A stretch of DNA of 64,000 nt from JAICIG01 sp035532215 (GTDB lineage Bacteria > Planctomycetota > Planctomycetia > Pirellulales > JAICIG01): contig DATKRK010000251.1 in NCBI GenBank assembly GCA_035532215.1, positions 1 through 64,000 of the forward strand, given 5' to 3'. A model generated the notes under the pieces. That model was given only the letters and a program-made list of their open reading frames with translations, did not search any database and had not been told where the DNA came from. Every line of letters starts with the position of its first letter. The stretch's first letter is position 1. Below, in pieces: positions 23,425 to 32,452 of the stretch. A program made the position numbers and the translations under genes.

Positions 23425-24657
23425 GTGATTCGCCCTCTTCGAAACTGCTGGTCGCCGTTGCTCGGCGGCTGGTTGCTCGTCGGCAGCATCGCTGGCGCCG
23501 GCTGCAATCACGTCGCCGCGCCCGAACCGCCCAAGGCGCCGCCGCCGCCCGAAGTCGTCGTGGCCTTGCCGACGTATGAAGAAATCACCGATCACGAAGA
23601 TTTCACCGGCCAGACCGAAGCGGTCAAATCGATCGAGATTCGCGCGCGGGTGACCGGGTATTTGAAGACGGTTGACTTCCAGGACGGCGCCGAGGTCGAA
23701 GCCGGCGCGCCCTTGTTTCAAATCGATCCGCCCTACTACGAGGCCGAACGCGATCGCGCCGAAGGCAACGTCGGCCAGGCCGAGGCCCACTTGGCCCGGC
23801 TCGAGCTCGATTTCGAGCGGGCCGAGAAGTTGCACCCGACCGGAGTCATCACCAAGGAACAATACGACCTGGTCACCGGCGACCTGGCAGAGGCGGAAGC
23901 CACGCTCAAGGCCGCCAAGGCGGCGCTCAAGATCGCGCGGGTCAACCTGGGCTATTGCGACATCAAGGCGCCGATCGCCGGCCGCCTCAGCCGGCCGTTC
24001 ATCGATCCAGGCAACCTGGTGATCCAAGACGACACGATTCTGACCCGGATCGTGGCGCAAAACCCGATGGACGTCTATTTCGACATCGACGAGCGCACGA
24101 TGCTCCGCTTGCGGCGTTTGTCGCAAAAAGGCATCTCCGCTTCGCCGCAGGACGAATCGCTGCCGCTGTTGATGGGGCTCGCCGACGAAGAAGGCTACCC
24201 TCATCAAGGCATCTTGAATTTCGAAGACAATCGGCTGGACCCCAGCACCGGCACGCTCCGCGTCCGCGGCGTCTTTCCCAACCCCGACCGCCTGCTTACG
24301 CCGGGCCTGTTCGTGCGAGTGCGCGTGCCGATCGGCGTGCCGTACCGGGCCTTGCTGGTTCCCGAACCGGCCCTGGGCGCCGACCAGGGGCAGAAGTTCT
24401 TGTACGTGGTCGACGACAAGAACGAAGTTTCCTATCGCCGCGTGCGGGTGGGCCGCTTGCACGGCCAGTTGCGAGTGGTCACCGAAGGCGTCTCGCCCGG
24501 CGAGCGCGTCGTCGTCAGCGGCTTGCAGCGCGTTCGGCCCGGCGCCAAGGTCGCCCCCAAGTTGATCGAAACGCCGAAAGTGGCCTCGCTGCCGTCGCGC
24601 GAAGAGCCTTTCGGCGGACGTTCGACGGCTTCAAGCAACTCGCAGAGGGAAAACTAG
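23425..24657 (+). CDS. RND efflux periplasmic adaptor (membrane fusion protein)
   Basis: 410 residues from a GTG at 23425 with TGGAG nine nt upstream. Lipoprotein-type signal with lipobox LVGSIAGAGC (Cys27), then a Pro-rich linker. Adaptor domains in order: biotinyl-lipoyl half with VKSIEIRARVTGYLKTVDF (about 70-90), alpha-hairpin coiled coil with RAEGNVGQAEAHLARLELDF (about 110-175), second lipoyl half with YCDIKAPIAGRLSRPFIDPG, beta-barrel and membrane-proximal domain (RVRVPIGVPYRALLVPEPAL). This is the AcrA/MexA class that links an inner-membrane RND pump to an outer-membrane channel. No TolC-like channel gene is present in the window. Upstream is the TetR gene, downstream the two permeases. 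Confidence 0.9.
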   Translation: MIRPLRNCWSPLLGGWLLVGSIAGAGCNHVAAPEPPKAPPPPEVVVALPTYEEITDHEDFTGQTEAVKSIEIRARVTGYLKTVDFQDGAEVEAGAPLFQIDPPYYEAERDRAEGNVGQAEAHLARLELDFERAEKLHPTGVITKEQYDLVTGDLAEAEATLKAAKAALKIARVNLGYCDIKAPIAGRLSRPFIDPGNLVIQDDTILTRIVAQNPMDVYFDIDERTMLRLRRLSQKGISASPQDESLPLLMGLADEEGYPHQGILNFEDNRLDPSTGTLRVRGVFPNPDRLLTPGLFVRVRVPIGVPYRALLVPEPALGADQGQKFLYVVDDKNEVSYRRVRVGRLHGQLRVVTEGVSPGERVVVSGLQRVRPGAKVAPKLIETPKVASLPSREEPFGGRSTASSNSQREN

Positions 24658-25128
24658 CTGCGCCCACGGTTGATTCGGCGGGCGACTCCGGTTGGCTCGC
24701 TTTTTTGCGTCGGACGAGTTCCGCGGTTGGATTTTTTCAGGCATGGCTCCGATTTCCAAAGACGGCCGAGAAATACGACTCTTCGGGGCATCAAGCGACC
24801 GAGCGAGGAATCCGCTTCGCGCATGCCGATTACGGGTTCCTCTTCTCTGTTCGCAGGGAAACGCTCGGCCTGCAACAAAGGCGACCGAACACGATCGTTG
24901 CGGCGCACAGGCGGCAAGGCAAGCGACCCGCGAAAACGCCGGGAACAGAGAAGAGGAACTCGTAAGAATCAAATCGCATCGGAACGCTGGCGATCACCGC
25001 AAACTGCTTAATAAGGCGTGCTCGCGTCCTTCATTGGGTCCGCGTCGCCGGAGACAAATCACCGCCTCCCATTTGCCGGCACGTGGCATCCCGGTTCCAG
25101 AGAAACTGAAACGCAGGAGTGGGCGGCC
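24658..25128. other. intergenic region inside the efflux operon
   Basis: 471 bp between the adaptor and the first permease, unusually long for such operons. It contains an inverted repeat element (24833-24962). No gene is convincing; frames crossing it are Arg/Ser-rich. The only clear signal at the end is AGGAG (25114-25118) before the permease start. Confidence 0.55.
24833..24962. repeat. inverted-repeat element (MITE-like)
   Basis: CGGGTTCCTCTTCTCTGTTC (24833-24852) and its complement at 24943-24962 (one mismatch), enclosing about 90 bp without coding sequence. Unlike the other repeats in this window the ends do not form their own hairpins. It may be a small non-autonomous transposon between two genes of one operon. 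Confidence 0.65.
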
Positions 25129-28100
25129 GTGATTTCCAGATTCTTCATCGATCGGCCGATCTTCGCCTCCGTGCTGTCGATCGTGATCACGTTGGCCGGC
25201 GGCGTGGCCATCTGGACGCTTCCGTTAGCTCAATTCCCGCAAGTCTCTCCGCCAACCGTCACGGTCAGTTGCACTTACCCCGGCGCCAGCGCCCAGGTGG
25301 TCGCTGAAGCGGTGGCGGCCCCGATCGAGCAGCAAGTCAACGGCGTCGAGGGCATGATGTACATGTCGTCGACCTGCACCAACGACGGCCAGTACAACCT
25401 GACGGTCACGTTCTTCAACGACGTCGACGTGAATATGGCCCAGGTGCTGGTGCAAAACCGCGTCAGCCTGGCCGTGCAGCAATTGCCCGACGTGATCAAG
25501 CAGACCGGCGTGACGACGCGCAAGCGCTCGCCCGACATTTTGATGGGCGTCGCGCTGATCTCGCCCGACAGGCGGTACGACCAGTTGTATTTGAGCAACT
25601 ACGCCGTGCTGCAAATCAAGGACGAACTGGCGCGGCTCGACGGCGTGGGCGACGTGTTCCTGTTCGGCCAGCGCGATTACAGCATGCGCGTCTGGGTCGA
25701 TCCCGAAAAACTGGCCGCTCGCAACCTGACCGCCGCCGATGTAGCGGCGGCCATTCGCGAACAAAACATGCCGGTGGCCGCGGGCGCCGTCGGGCAGCAG
25801 CCCGCGCCCGAAGGTCAGATGCTGCAGGTGAATCTGAGCACGCTCGGCCGGTTGTCGGAGCCCGAGGAATTCGAAGAGATCGTGATCAAGGCGACTCCCG
25901 ACGGCCGCATCACGCGGCTGAAGGACGTCGCCCGCGTCGAGTTGGGCGCCAAGAGCCTTGATGTCAACGTTAGCATCGACGGGCAGCCGACCGTATTTTT
26001 GGCCATCTTCCAGATGCCCGACGCCAATGCGCTGGAAACGCACGACCGGGTGATGGCCAAGATGGCCGAACTGAAGCAGGGCTTCCCCGAAGGGCTCGAC
26101 TACGACGTCGGCTTCACCACGGTTCCCTACACGCGCGAGTCGATCAACGAGGTGTTCAAGACGCTGCGCGACGCGATCATCCTGGTCGCTATCGTCGTGC
26201 TGCTCTTCTTGCAGAACTGGCGTTCGGCGATCATTCCCTTGGTGGCCGTGCCGGTGGCGATCATCGGCACTTTCGCCGCCATGGCCGCCTTCGGCTTCAG
26301 TCTCAACAACCTGACGTTGTTCGGCCTGGTGCTGGCCATCGGCATCGTAGTCGATGACGCGATCGTCGTGGTCGAGGCGGTCGAGCACCACATCGAGCAG
26401 GGGATGCGGCCGCGCGAGGCCACGATCAAGGCCATGCAGCAGGTTTCAGGACCCGTGATCGCCGTGGGCCTGGTGCTCAGCGCCGTGTTCGTCCCCTGCG
26501 CGTTCATCAGCGGCATCACCGGGCACTTTTTCCGGCAGTTCGCCCTGACGATTGCCGTTTCGACGATCATTTCGGCCTTCAACTCGTTGACGCTCAGCCC
26601 GGCCTTGACGGCCGTGTTGTTGCGGGCGCACGACAAGACGGCGGCCTTGCCTCTGCCTTGGCTGTCCTTTCCGTTGGCCGGCGGCTGGCTGGGTTGGCTG
26701 CTGCTGCCGGCGCGGCTGGCGCCTTGGCTCGTGCGAGGACTGGAAGCGTTGCCTGCCAGTTGGGCCGCGCGCCTTGCGCCGCTGGAACCGTGGCTGGCGC
26801 CCGGCGTCGCGATGCTATTGGGCGGTCTGGCCGGGGCGCTGGCCGCCGGCAGCGCGAATCGCCTGTTGGGCGCCTTCTTCCTGCTCTTCAATCGCGGCTT
26901 TCACTACAGCACCGGCCTTTATGCCCGGTTAGTCGGCGGCTTGCTCCGCGTGACCGCCTTCGTGCTCGTGGTCTACGGCGGGTTGCTCGGCGTGACCTAC
27001 TGGCGGTTCGTCGAGACTCCCAGGGGGTTCATTCCTTCCCAGGACATGGGCTACTTGATGGTCAACGTGCTGCTGCCCGACTCTGCGTCGATGGAGCGCA
27101 CCCAGGCGGTGATCAATAAGATCGTCAAAATCGCGGTAGCGCATCCGGGCGTGAAGCACTGCTCGGGCATCGCGGGGCAGTCGTTCGTGCTGAACGCCTT
27201 CGGCTCGAATTTCGGCTCGATGTTCGTGAATCTTAAAGATTATCACCTGCGCCGCGATCCCAAGCTTTCGAGCACGGTGATCAAGGAAGACTTGGAGAAG
27301 AGTTTCGCCCAGGAGATCGACGAGGCGATGATCATGGTTTTTCCGCCGCCGCCGATTCGCGGCGTGGGCCGCTCCGGCGGGTTCATGATCATGGTCGAAG
27401 ACCGGGGCGACGTCGGCCCGCAGGCCTTGCAGGAGGAAACCGATAACCTGGTGCGGATCGGCAACCAGACGCCGGGCTTCGGGCGGCTGATGACCTCATT
27501 CCGAGCCAACGTGCCGCAACTCTACATCAAGCCCGACCCGCAACAGTGCATGACGCGTCACGTCTCGCTGGCGGCCTTCGCCGACGCGCTGCGCATCTAC
27601 CAGGGTTCGCTGTACGTCAACGATTTCAACAAATTCGGACGCACCTGGCAGGTGATCGTGCAGGCCGAGCCCGAATTCCGCGCCTCGCCCGACTACATCT
27701 CCCGCTACAAGGTGCGTAACAGCGACGGCGTCATGACGCCCTTGGGATCGCTGGCCACGCTCCACGAAGTGAACGGCCCTTTGGTGCTGACTCGCTACAA
27801 CATGCACCCGGCGGCATCGATCAACGGGGCCGCCTCGGCGGGCGTGAGTTCGAATCAAGCGATCGAAGCCATGCAGCGGCTGGCCGAGGAAAATCTGCCC
27901 CGCAACATGGCGTACGAATGGACCGACATGTCGTACCTCGAACTGCTGGCCGGCAATACCGCGACGGTCATCTTCGGCTTCGCCGTGGTGATGGTGTTTC
28001 TGGTGCTGGCGGCGCAATACGAAAGCTGGTCGCTGCCGCTGGCCGTGATCCTGGTCGTGCCGATGTGCTTGCTGAGCGCCTTGATCGGCGTCAACCTGGC

Positions 28101-28830
28101 GAAAATGGACGTCAACATTTTCACGCGAGTGGGCTTCGTCGTGCTCGTCGGACTGGCCAGCAAGAACGCGATTCTGATCGTCGAATTCGCCAAGCTGCAG
28201 CGAGTGGCCGGCATTTCGCGGCGCGAGGCGACGCTCGAAGCCTGCCGGCTGCGGTTGCGACCGATCGTCATGACGTCGTTCGCCTTCATCCTCGGCGTGG
28301 TGCCCTTGATCGCGGCGCATGGCGCCGGCGCCGAGATGCGCAAGGCGCTCGGCCTGGCGGTATTCAGCGGCATGCTCGGCGTCACGCTGTTCGGCCTGGC
28401 GCTGACTCCGGTGTTCTTCTACAGCATCGACTGGCTGGGAGAATCGCGCGTGTTCGGTTGGTCGTGGCTGCGTCGACTTAGCGGGTTCACGCTCGCGACG
28501 CTCAGCCTGCGCCCGGTGCGCCGGTTCGGCGTGGAAGTCGCCTTGAGAGTTGCTGCCAGCGCCCGCAAGCGATCGCGTCCGGCGCCTGCGCGCCAGCACG
28601 CGCCGCCGTTGCCGGCCGCGCCGACGAACGGCGCCGCGGGCAACGGCTCGCCGGAAAACGGCTCGCCGGGCGCCAAAACGCCGGTTCCCATGTCGGCGGA
28701 TGAAACCGTCATCCTCGCCGACGAAACGCACGAGGCGCCTGCGCCGCTCCACAGCCCCCGCCCCGCCGCGCATTTGTCGCCTTCCGCTCCGCGAAAGAGA
28801 GTGCTTTCGCAACGCGACGAACGACATTAA
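25129..28830 (+). CDS. RND efflux permease, HAE1 family (first of two)
   Basis: 1,233 residues from a GTG at 25129 (VISRFFIDRPIFASVLSIVI) with AGGAG upstream; longer than the usual 1,030-1,050. AcrB/MexB layout: TM1, porter loop with SCTYPGASAQVVAEAVAAPI, TM4 with GIVVDDAIVVVEAVEHH carrying the proton-relay Asp pair (409/410), second porter loop, TM10-12 with GFVVLVGLASKNAILIVEFA. It pumps lipophilic compounds using the proton gradient as part of a tripartite complex. Two oddities: an extra segment of about 70 residues (about 510-580, including FPLAGGWLGWLLLPARLAPW and a second hydrophobic stretch) in the cytoplasmic TM6-TM7 connection, and a Pro/Ala/Gly-rich C-terminal tail of about 110 residues, probably disordered. 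Confidence 0.9.
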   Translation: MISRFFIDRPIFASVLSIVITLAGGVAIWTLPLAQFPQVSPPTVTVSCTYPGASAQVVAEAVAAPIEQQVNGVEGMMYMSSTCTNDGQYNLTVTFFNDVDVNMAQVLVQNRVSLAVQQLPDVIKQTGVTTRKRSPDILMGVALISPDRRYDQLYLSNYAVLQIKDELARLDGVGDVFLFGQRDYSMRVWVDPEKLAARNLTAADVAAAIREQNMPVAAGAVGQQPAPEGQMLQVNLSTLGRLSEPEEFEEIVIKATPDGRITRLKDVARVELGAKSLDVNVSIDGQPTVFLAIFQMPDANALETHDRVMAKMAELKQGFPEGLDYDVGFTTVPYTRESINEVFKTLRDAIILVAIVVLLFLQNWRSAIIPLVAVPVAIIGTFAAMAAFGFSLNNLTLFGLVLAIGIVVDDAIVVVEAVEHHIEQGMRPREATIKAMQQVSGPVIAVGLVLSAVFVPCAFISGITGHFFRQFALTIAVSTIISAFNSLTLSPALTAVLLRAHDKTAALPLPWLSFPLAGGWLGWLLLPARLAPWLVRGLEALPASWAARLAPLEPWLAPGVAMLLGGLAGALAAGSANRLLGAFFLLFNRGFHYSTGLYARLVGGLLRVTAFVLVVYGGLLGVTYWRFVETPRGFIPSQDMGYLMVNVLLPDSASMERTQAVINKIVKIAVAHPGVKHCSGIAGQSFVLNAFGSNFGSMFVNLKDYHLRRDPKLSSTVIKEDLEKSFAQEIDEAMIMVFPPPPIRGVGRSGGFMIMVEDRGDVGPQALQEETDNLVRIGNQTPGFGRLMTSFRANVPQLYIKPDPQQCMTRHVSLAAFADALRIYQGSLYVNDFNKFGRTWQVIVQAEPEFRASPDYISRYKVRNSDGVMTPLGSLATLHEVNGPLVLTRYNMHPAASINGAASAGVSSNQAIEAMQRLAEENLPRNMAYEWTDMSYLELLAGNTATVIFGFAVVMVFLVLAAQYESWSLPLAVILVVPMCLLSALIGVNLAKMDVNIFTRVGFVVLVGLASKNAILIVEFAKLQRVAGISRREATLEACRLRLRPIVMTSFAFILGVVPLIAAHGAGAEMRKALGLAVFSGMLGVTLFGLALTPVFFYSIDWLGESRVFGWSWLRRLSGFTLATLSLRPVRRFGVEVALRVAASARKRSRPAPARQHAPPLPAAPTNGAAGNGSPENGSPGAKTPVPMSADETVILADETHEAPAPLHSPRPAAHLSPSAPRKRVLSQRDERH

Positions 28831-28870
28831 CTTTCTCCATTTACCCAGGACCGTCGAGTAAGGTCGCGCA

Positions 28871-31800
28871 TTGTTCTCGAAGTTCTTCATCAATCGGCCG
28901 ATTTTCGCCTCGGTGCTCTCGATCATGATCACCCTGGGCGGCGGCATTGCGCTGTTCACGCTGCCGATCGCGCAATACCCGGAGATCACGCCGCCCACCG
29001 TCGAAGTTTCGGCCAATTATCCGGGGGCCAACGCCCAAGTGGTGGCCGACACGGTGGCGGCGCCGATCGAGCAGCAGGTCAACGGCGTCGAGAAGATGCT
29101 CTATATGTCGTCGCAGTGCGCCAACGACGGCACCTACACGCTGACCGTGACCTTCAAGCACGGCGTCGATCTGAACATGGCCCAGGTGCTGGTGCAAAAC
29201 CGCGTGGCGCTGGCGCAGCCGATTTTGCCCAGCCTCGTGCAGCGCCGCGGCGTGGTGGTCAAGAAGAAATCGCCCAGCGTGCTGATGATCGTCAATCTGT
29301 TCTCGCCCGACGACAGCCGCGACAACCTGTATCTGAGCAACTACGCCACGATCCAGCTCAAGGACGAACTTTCCCGCTTGCACGGCGTAGGCGACATCAC
29401 CTACATCGGCCAGCGCGACTACAGCATGCGGCTCTGGCTCGATCCGGAAAAGATGGCCTACCGCAATCTGACCACGGCCGACGTCGTGCGGACCATCGAA
29501 CAGCAGAACACGCAAGTCGCCGCCGGCCAGATCGGACAGCCGCCGGTGGCCAACGGGCAGGTGTTTCAATTCACCATGAGCACCATGGGCCGCCTGGCCG
29601 AACCCGAGCAATTCGCCGACATGATTCTCAAGACCGACGCCGAAGGCCGCTTCGTGCGGTTGCGCGACGTGGCCCAGATCGAACTCGGCGCGCTGGTCTA
29701 CGATCAAACCTGCACGCTCGACGGCCGGCCTTCCGTGGCCTTGTCGATCTATCAATTGCCCGGCTCGAACGCGCTGGAGACCGCGCAGTTGGTCCGCTCG
29801 AAGATGACTGAGCTGCGCGACCGCTTTCCCGACGGCGTGGAATACTCCATCGTCTACGATACGACGCCCTTCATCCAGGAATCGATCAACGAAGTCTTCA
29901 AGACCTTGCGCGACGCGGTGATCCTTGTCGCCGTGGTGGTCTTGCTGTTTTTGCAGAATTGGCGCTCGGCGATCATTCCGCTGATCGCGGTGCCCGTGGC
30001 CGTGATCGGAACCTTCGCGGTGATGGCCGCGATGGGCTTCAGCCTGAACAATCTGACGCTGTTCGGCCTCGTGCTGGCCATCGGCATCGTAGTCGATGAC
30101 GCGATCGTGGTGGTGGAAGCCGTCGAGCACCATATCGAGCACGGGCTGTCGCCGCGCGACGCCACGATCAAAGCCATGGAGCAGGTCTCCGGTCCGGTGA
30201 TCGCCGTCGGGTTGGTGCTTTCGGCCGTATTCGTGCCGTGCGCCTTCATCAGCGGCATCACGGGTCAGTTTTTCCGGCAGTTCGCTCTGACGATCGCCGT
30301 TTCGACGATCATCTCGGCCTTCAACTCGTTGACGCTGAGCCCGGCGCTGACCGCGCTGCTGCTGCGCAGCAGCGACAAGGGCGTGGTCTCTCCCCTGCCT
30401 CGGCTGACGTTTCCGCTGGCCGGCGGCTGGCTGGGTTGGGTCTTTCTGGCGCCGCAACTCGCCGGGCACGTTGCGCCGACGCTGGCCCGGCTGCCTGCGG
30501 GGTTGGCCGAGGCGCTCGAACCATGGTCGGCGTGGCTGGCGCCTGGGGCCGGCGCAGTCGCGGCTTTTACCGCCGGATGGCTGGTCGGAGGCGTGCTGAA
30601 CCGCAGCTTGGGCCTGGCCTTCCGCGCGTTCAATCGCGGCTTTGATTTCGCCACCGGCGCCTACGCGCGCGTGGTGGGCGGATTGCTGCGCGTCAGCATC
30701 GTGGTGCTCGTCATCTACGGCGGCCTGCTGGGCCTGACCTACAAGAGCTTCGTGGAAACGCCCAAGGGGTTCATTCCGGCGCAAGACAAGGGCTACTTGC
30801 TGGTCAACGTGCAACTGCCCGACTCGGCCTCGGTCCAGCGCACGCGGCGCACGATGCTCGACATCGAAAAAATCGCCGCGCGAATTCCCGGCGTCAAGCA
30901 CACCGTGGCGATCGCCGGGCAGTCGATCTTGCTGAACGCCAATGCTCCGAATTTCGGCGCCATGTACGTGATGCTCGATGAATTCCATCATCGCGTCAAA
31001 GAAGGTCTCTCGGGCGACCTGATCGCCAGCCGCTTGCAGGCCGCGCTCGAAGACGAAGTCGCCGACGGCCTGATCAACGTCTTCGGCGCGCCGCCGGTCG
31101 AGGGGCTGGGCACGGCGGGCGGTTTCAAGATCGTGATCGAAGATCGCGGCGACGCCGGCCCTGACGTGCTGCAAGACGTGACGGACAACGCCGTGCTGAC
31201 CGCGCGCGAAACGCCGCAATTGCGCGATCTGTTTTCCAGCTTCCGTTCCAACACGCCCTGGCTGTATCTCGATATCGACCGCTCGGCGGCCAAGCGGATG
31301 GGCTTGAACATGGGCGACGTGTTCAACACCCTGCAAGTTTACCTGGGCTCGCTGTACGTCAACGACTTCAACCGTTTTGGCCGCACCTGGCAGGTGAACG
31401 TGCAGGCGGGGGCCGACTTCCGCAACCAGATCGACGATCTCAAGCGGCTCAAGATTCGCAACGCCGAAGGCAAGATGACGCCGCTAGCGGCGCTGTCGGA
31501 GGTGCGCGACGTGAGCGGCCCGGCGATGATCACCCGCTACAACCTGTACCGCGCGGCGCCGATCAACGGCAGCCCCGCGCCGGGCGTCAGTTCGGGCGAA
31601 GCTTTGGAAAAGATGGAACAAGCCGCGCGGCGCGATCTGCCGCGTTCGATGCGCGCGGAATGGACCGAACTGGCGCTGCTGCAATTGCAAACCGGCAACA
31701 CGGCCATGTGGGTCTTCCTGCTGGCGGTGGTGCTGGTGTTTTTGGTGCTGGCCGCGCAGTACGAGAGTTGGGCTTTGCCGTTGGCCGTGATTCTGGTGGT

Positions 31801-32209
31801 GCCGATGTGCCTGCTCTGTTCGGTCGCCGCCGTGCTCTGGGGCCGGCAGGACGTGAATATCTTCACGCAGATCGGCTTCGTCGTGTTGATCGGCTTGGCC
31901 TGCAAGAACGCGATTCTGATCGTCGAGTTCGCCAAGGCCCAGAGCGAAAGCGGCGTGCCGACGCGGCAAGCCACGCTCGAAGCTTGCAAGCTGCGGCTGC
32001 GGCCGATCGTGATGACCTCGCTGGCCTTCATTCTCGGCGTCGTGCCGTTGATGCTCTCCGAAGGCGCCGGCGCCGAAATGCGCCGCACGCTGGGCATCGC
32101 CGTGTTCGGCGGCATGCTCGGCGTCACGCTGTTCGGCGTGTTCCTGACGCCCGTCTTCTATTTCGTGATCCAGCGACTCAACGATTGGCGCCGCCGCTGG
32201 GCAGGTTGA
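28871..32209 (+). CDS. RND efflux permease, HAE1 family (second of two)
   Basis: 1,112 residues, likely from a TTG at 28871 giving MFSKFFINRPIFASVLSIMI, the standard RND N-terminus; the Shine-Dalgarno (TAAGG) is weak. Same fold and key residues as its upstream neighbour (GIVVDDAIVVVEAVEHH with Asp409/410; GFVVLIGLACKNAILIVEFA) and the same extra hydrophobic segment of about 70-80 residues before NRGFDFATG (about 505-585). It lacks the long C-terminal tail. The two permeases are 40 bp apart and clearly paralogous, like mdtB-mdtC, so a heterotrimeric pump sharing one adaptor is possible. The stop codon abuts a paired-hairpin element (32210-32327). Confidence 0.9.
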   Translation: MFSKFFINRPIFASVLSIMITLGGGIALFTLPIAQYPEITPPTVEVSANYPGANAQVVADTVAAPIEQQVNGVEKMLYMSSQCANDGTYTLTVTFKHGVDLNMAQVLVQNRVALAQPILPSLVQRRGVVVKKKSPSVLMIVNLFSPDDSRDNLYLSNYATIQLKDELSRLHGVGDITYIGQRDYSMRLWLDPEKMAYRNLTTADVVRTIEQQNTQVAAGQIGQPPVANGQVFQFTMSTMGRLAEPEQFADMILKTDAEGRFVRLRDVAQIELGALVYDQTCTLDGRPSVALSIYQLPGSNALETAQLVRSKMTELRDRFPDGVEYSIVYDTTPFIQESINEVFKTLRDAVILVAVVVLLFLQNWRSAIIPLIAVPVAVIGTFAVMAAMGFSLNNLTLFGLVLAIGIVVDDAIVVVEAVEHHIEHGLSPRDATIKAMEQVSGPVIAVGLVLSAVFVPCAFISGITGQFFRQFALTIAVSTIISAFNSLTLSPALTALLLRSSDKGVVSPLPRLTFPLAGGWLGWVFLAPQLAGHVAPTLARLPAGLAEALEPWSAWLAPGAGAVAAFTAGWLVGGVLNRSLGLAFRAFNRGFDFATGAYARVVGGLLRVSIVVLVIYGGLLGLTYKSFVETPKGFIPAQDKGYLLVNVQLPDSASVQRTRRTMLDIEKIAARIPGVKHTVAIAGQSILLNANAPNFGAMYVMLDEFHHRVKEGLSGDLIASRLQAALEDEVADGLINVFGAPPVEGLGTAGGFKIVIEDRGDAGPDVLQDVTDNAVLTARETPQLRDLFSSFRSNTPWLYLDIDRSAAKRMGLNMGDVFNTLQVYLGSLYVNDFNRFGRTWQVNVQAGADFRNQIDDLKRLKIRNAEGKMTPLAALSEVRDVSGPAMITRYNLYRAAPINGSPAPGVSSGEALEKMEQAARRDLPRSMRAEWTELALLQLQTGNTAMWVFLLAVVLVFLVLAAQYESWALPLAVILVVPMCLLCSVAAVLWGRQDVNIFTQIGFVVLIGLACKNAILIVEFAKAQSESGVPTRQATLEACKLRLRPIVMTSLAFILGVVPLMLSEGAGAEMRRTLGIAVFGGMLGVTLFGVFLTPVFYFVIQRLNDWRRRWAG

Positions 32210-32327
32210 GCGTTGGTCAGGCTTTCGAGCCTGACGGAAATCGCGAGGCGGCATCGCTCGGTTATGCGTCGAGCGCAGCTTCGGAGCGTTGAGACAGTTC
32301 CGTCAGGCTCGAAAGCCTGACCAACGC
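32210..32327. repeat. paired-hairpin (REP/BIME-like) element, family C
   Basis: Left arm of 30 bp: GCGTTG + GTCAGGCT-TTCG-AGCCTGAC + GGAA (32210-32239); right arm is its perfect inverted copy (32298-32327). Each arm is itself a hairpin with 8-bp stem and TTCG/CGAA loop, next to a GTTG tetranucleotide. It begins one base after the stop of the second permease and may act as a 3'-end stabiliser or terminator. Confidence 0.82.
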
Positions 32328-32452
32328 ACTGTGCCGCCGCTTGCGGGCGGTTTACAATCGCCTTATTCGCCGCCCGCTCGGATCCGCCGGCGGCGCGTGC
32401 GAACGAAAGATCGGATGGACGCTACAGCGGCTTTCCAGGCGAAAGGGCTTTC

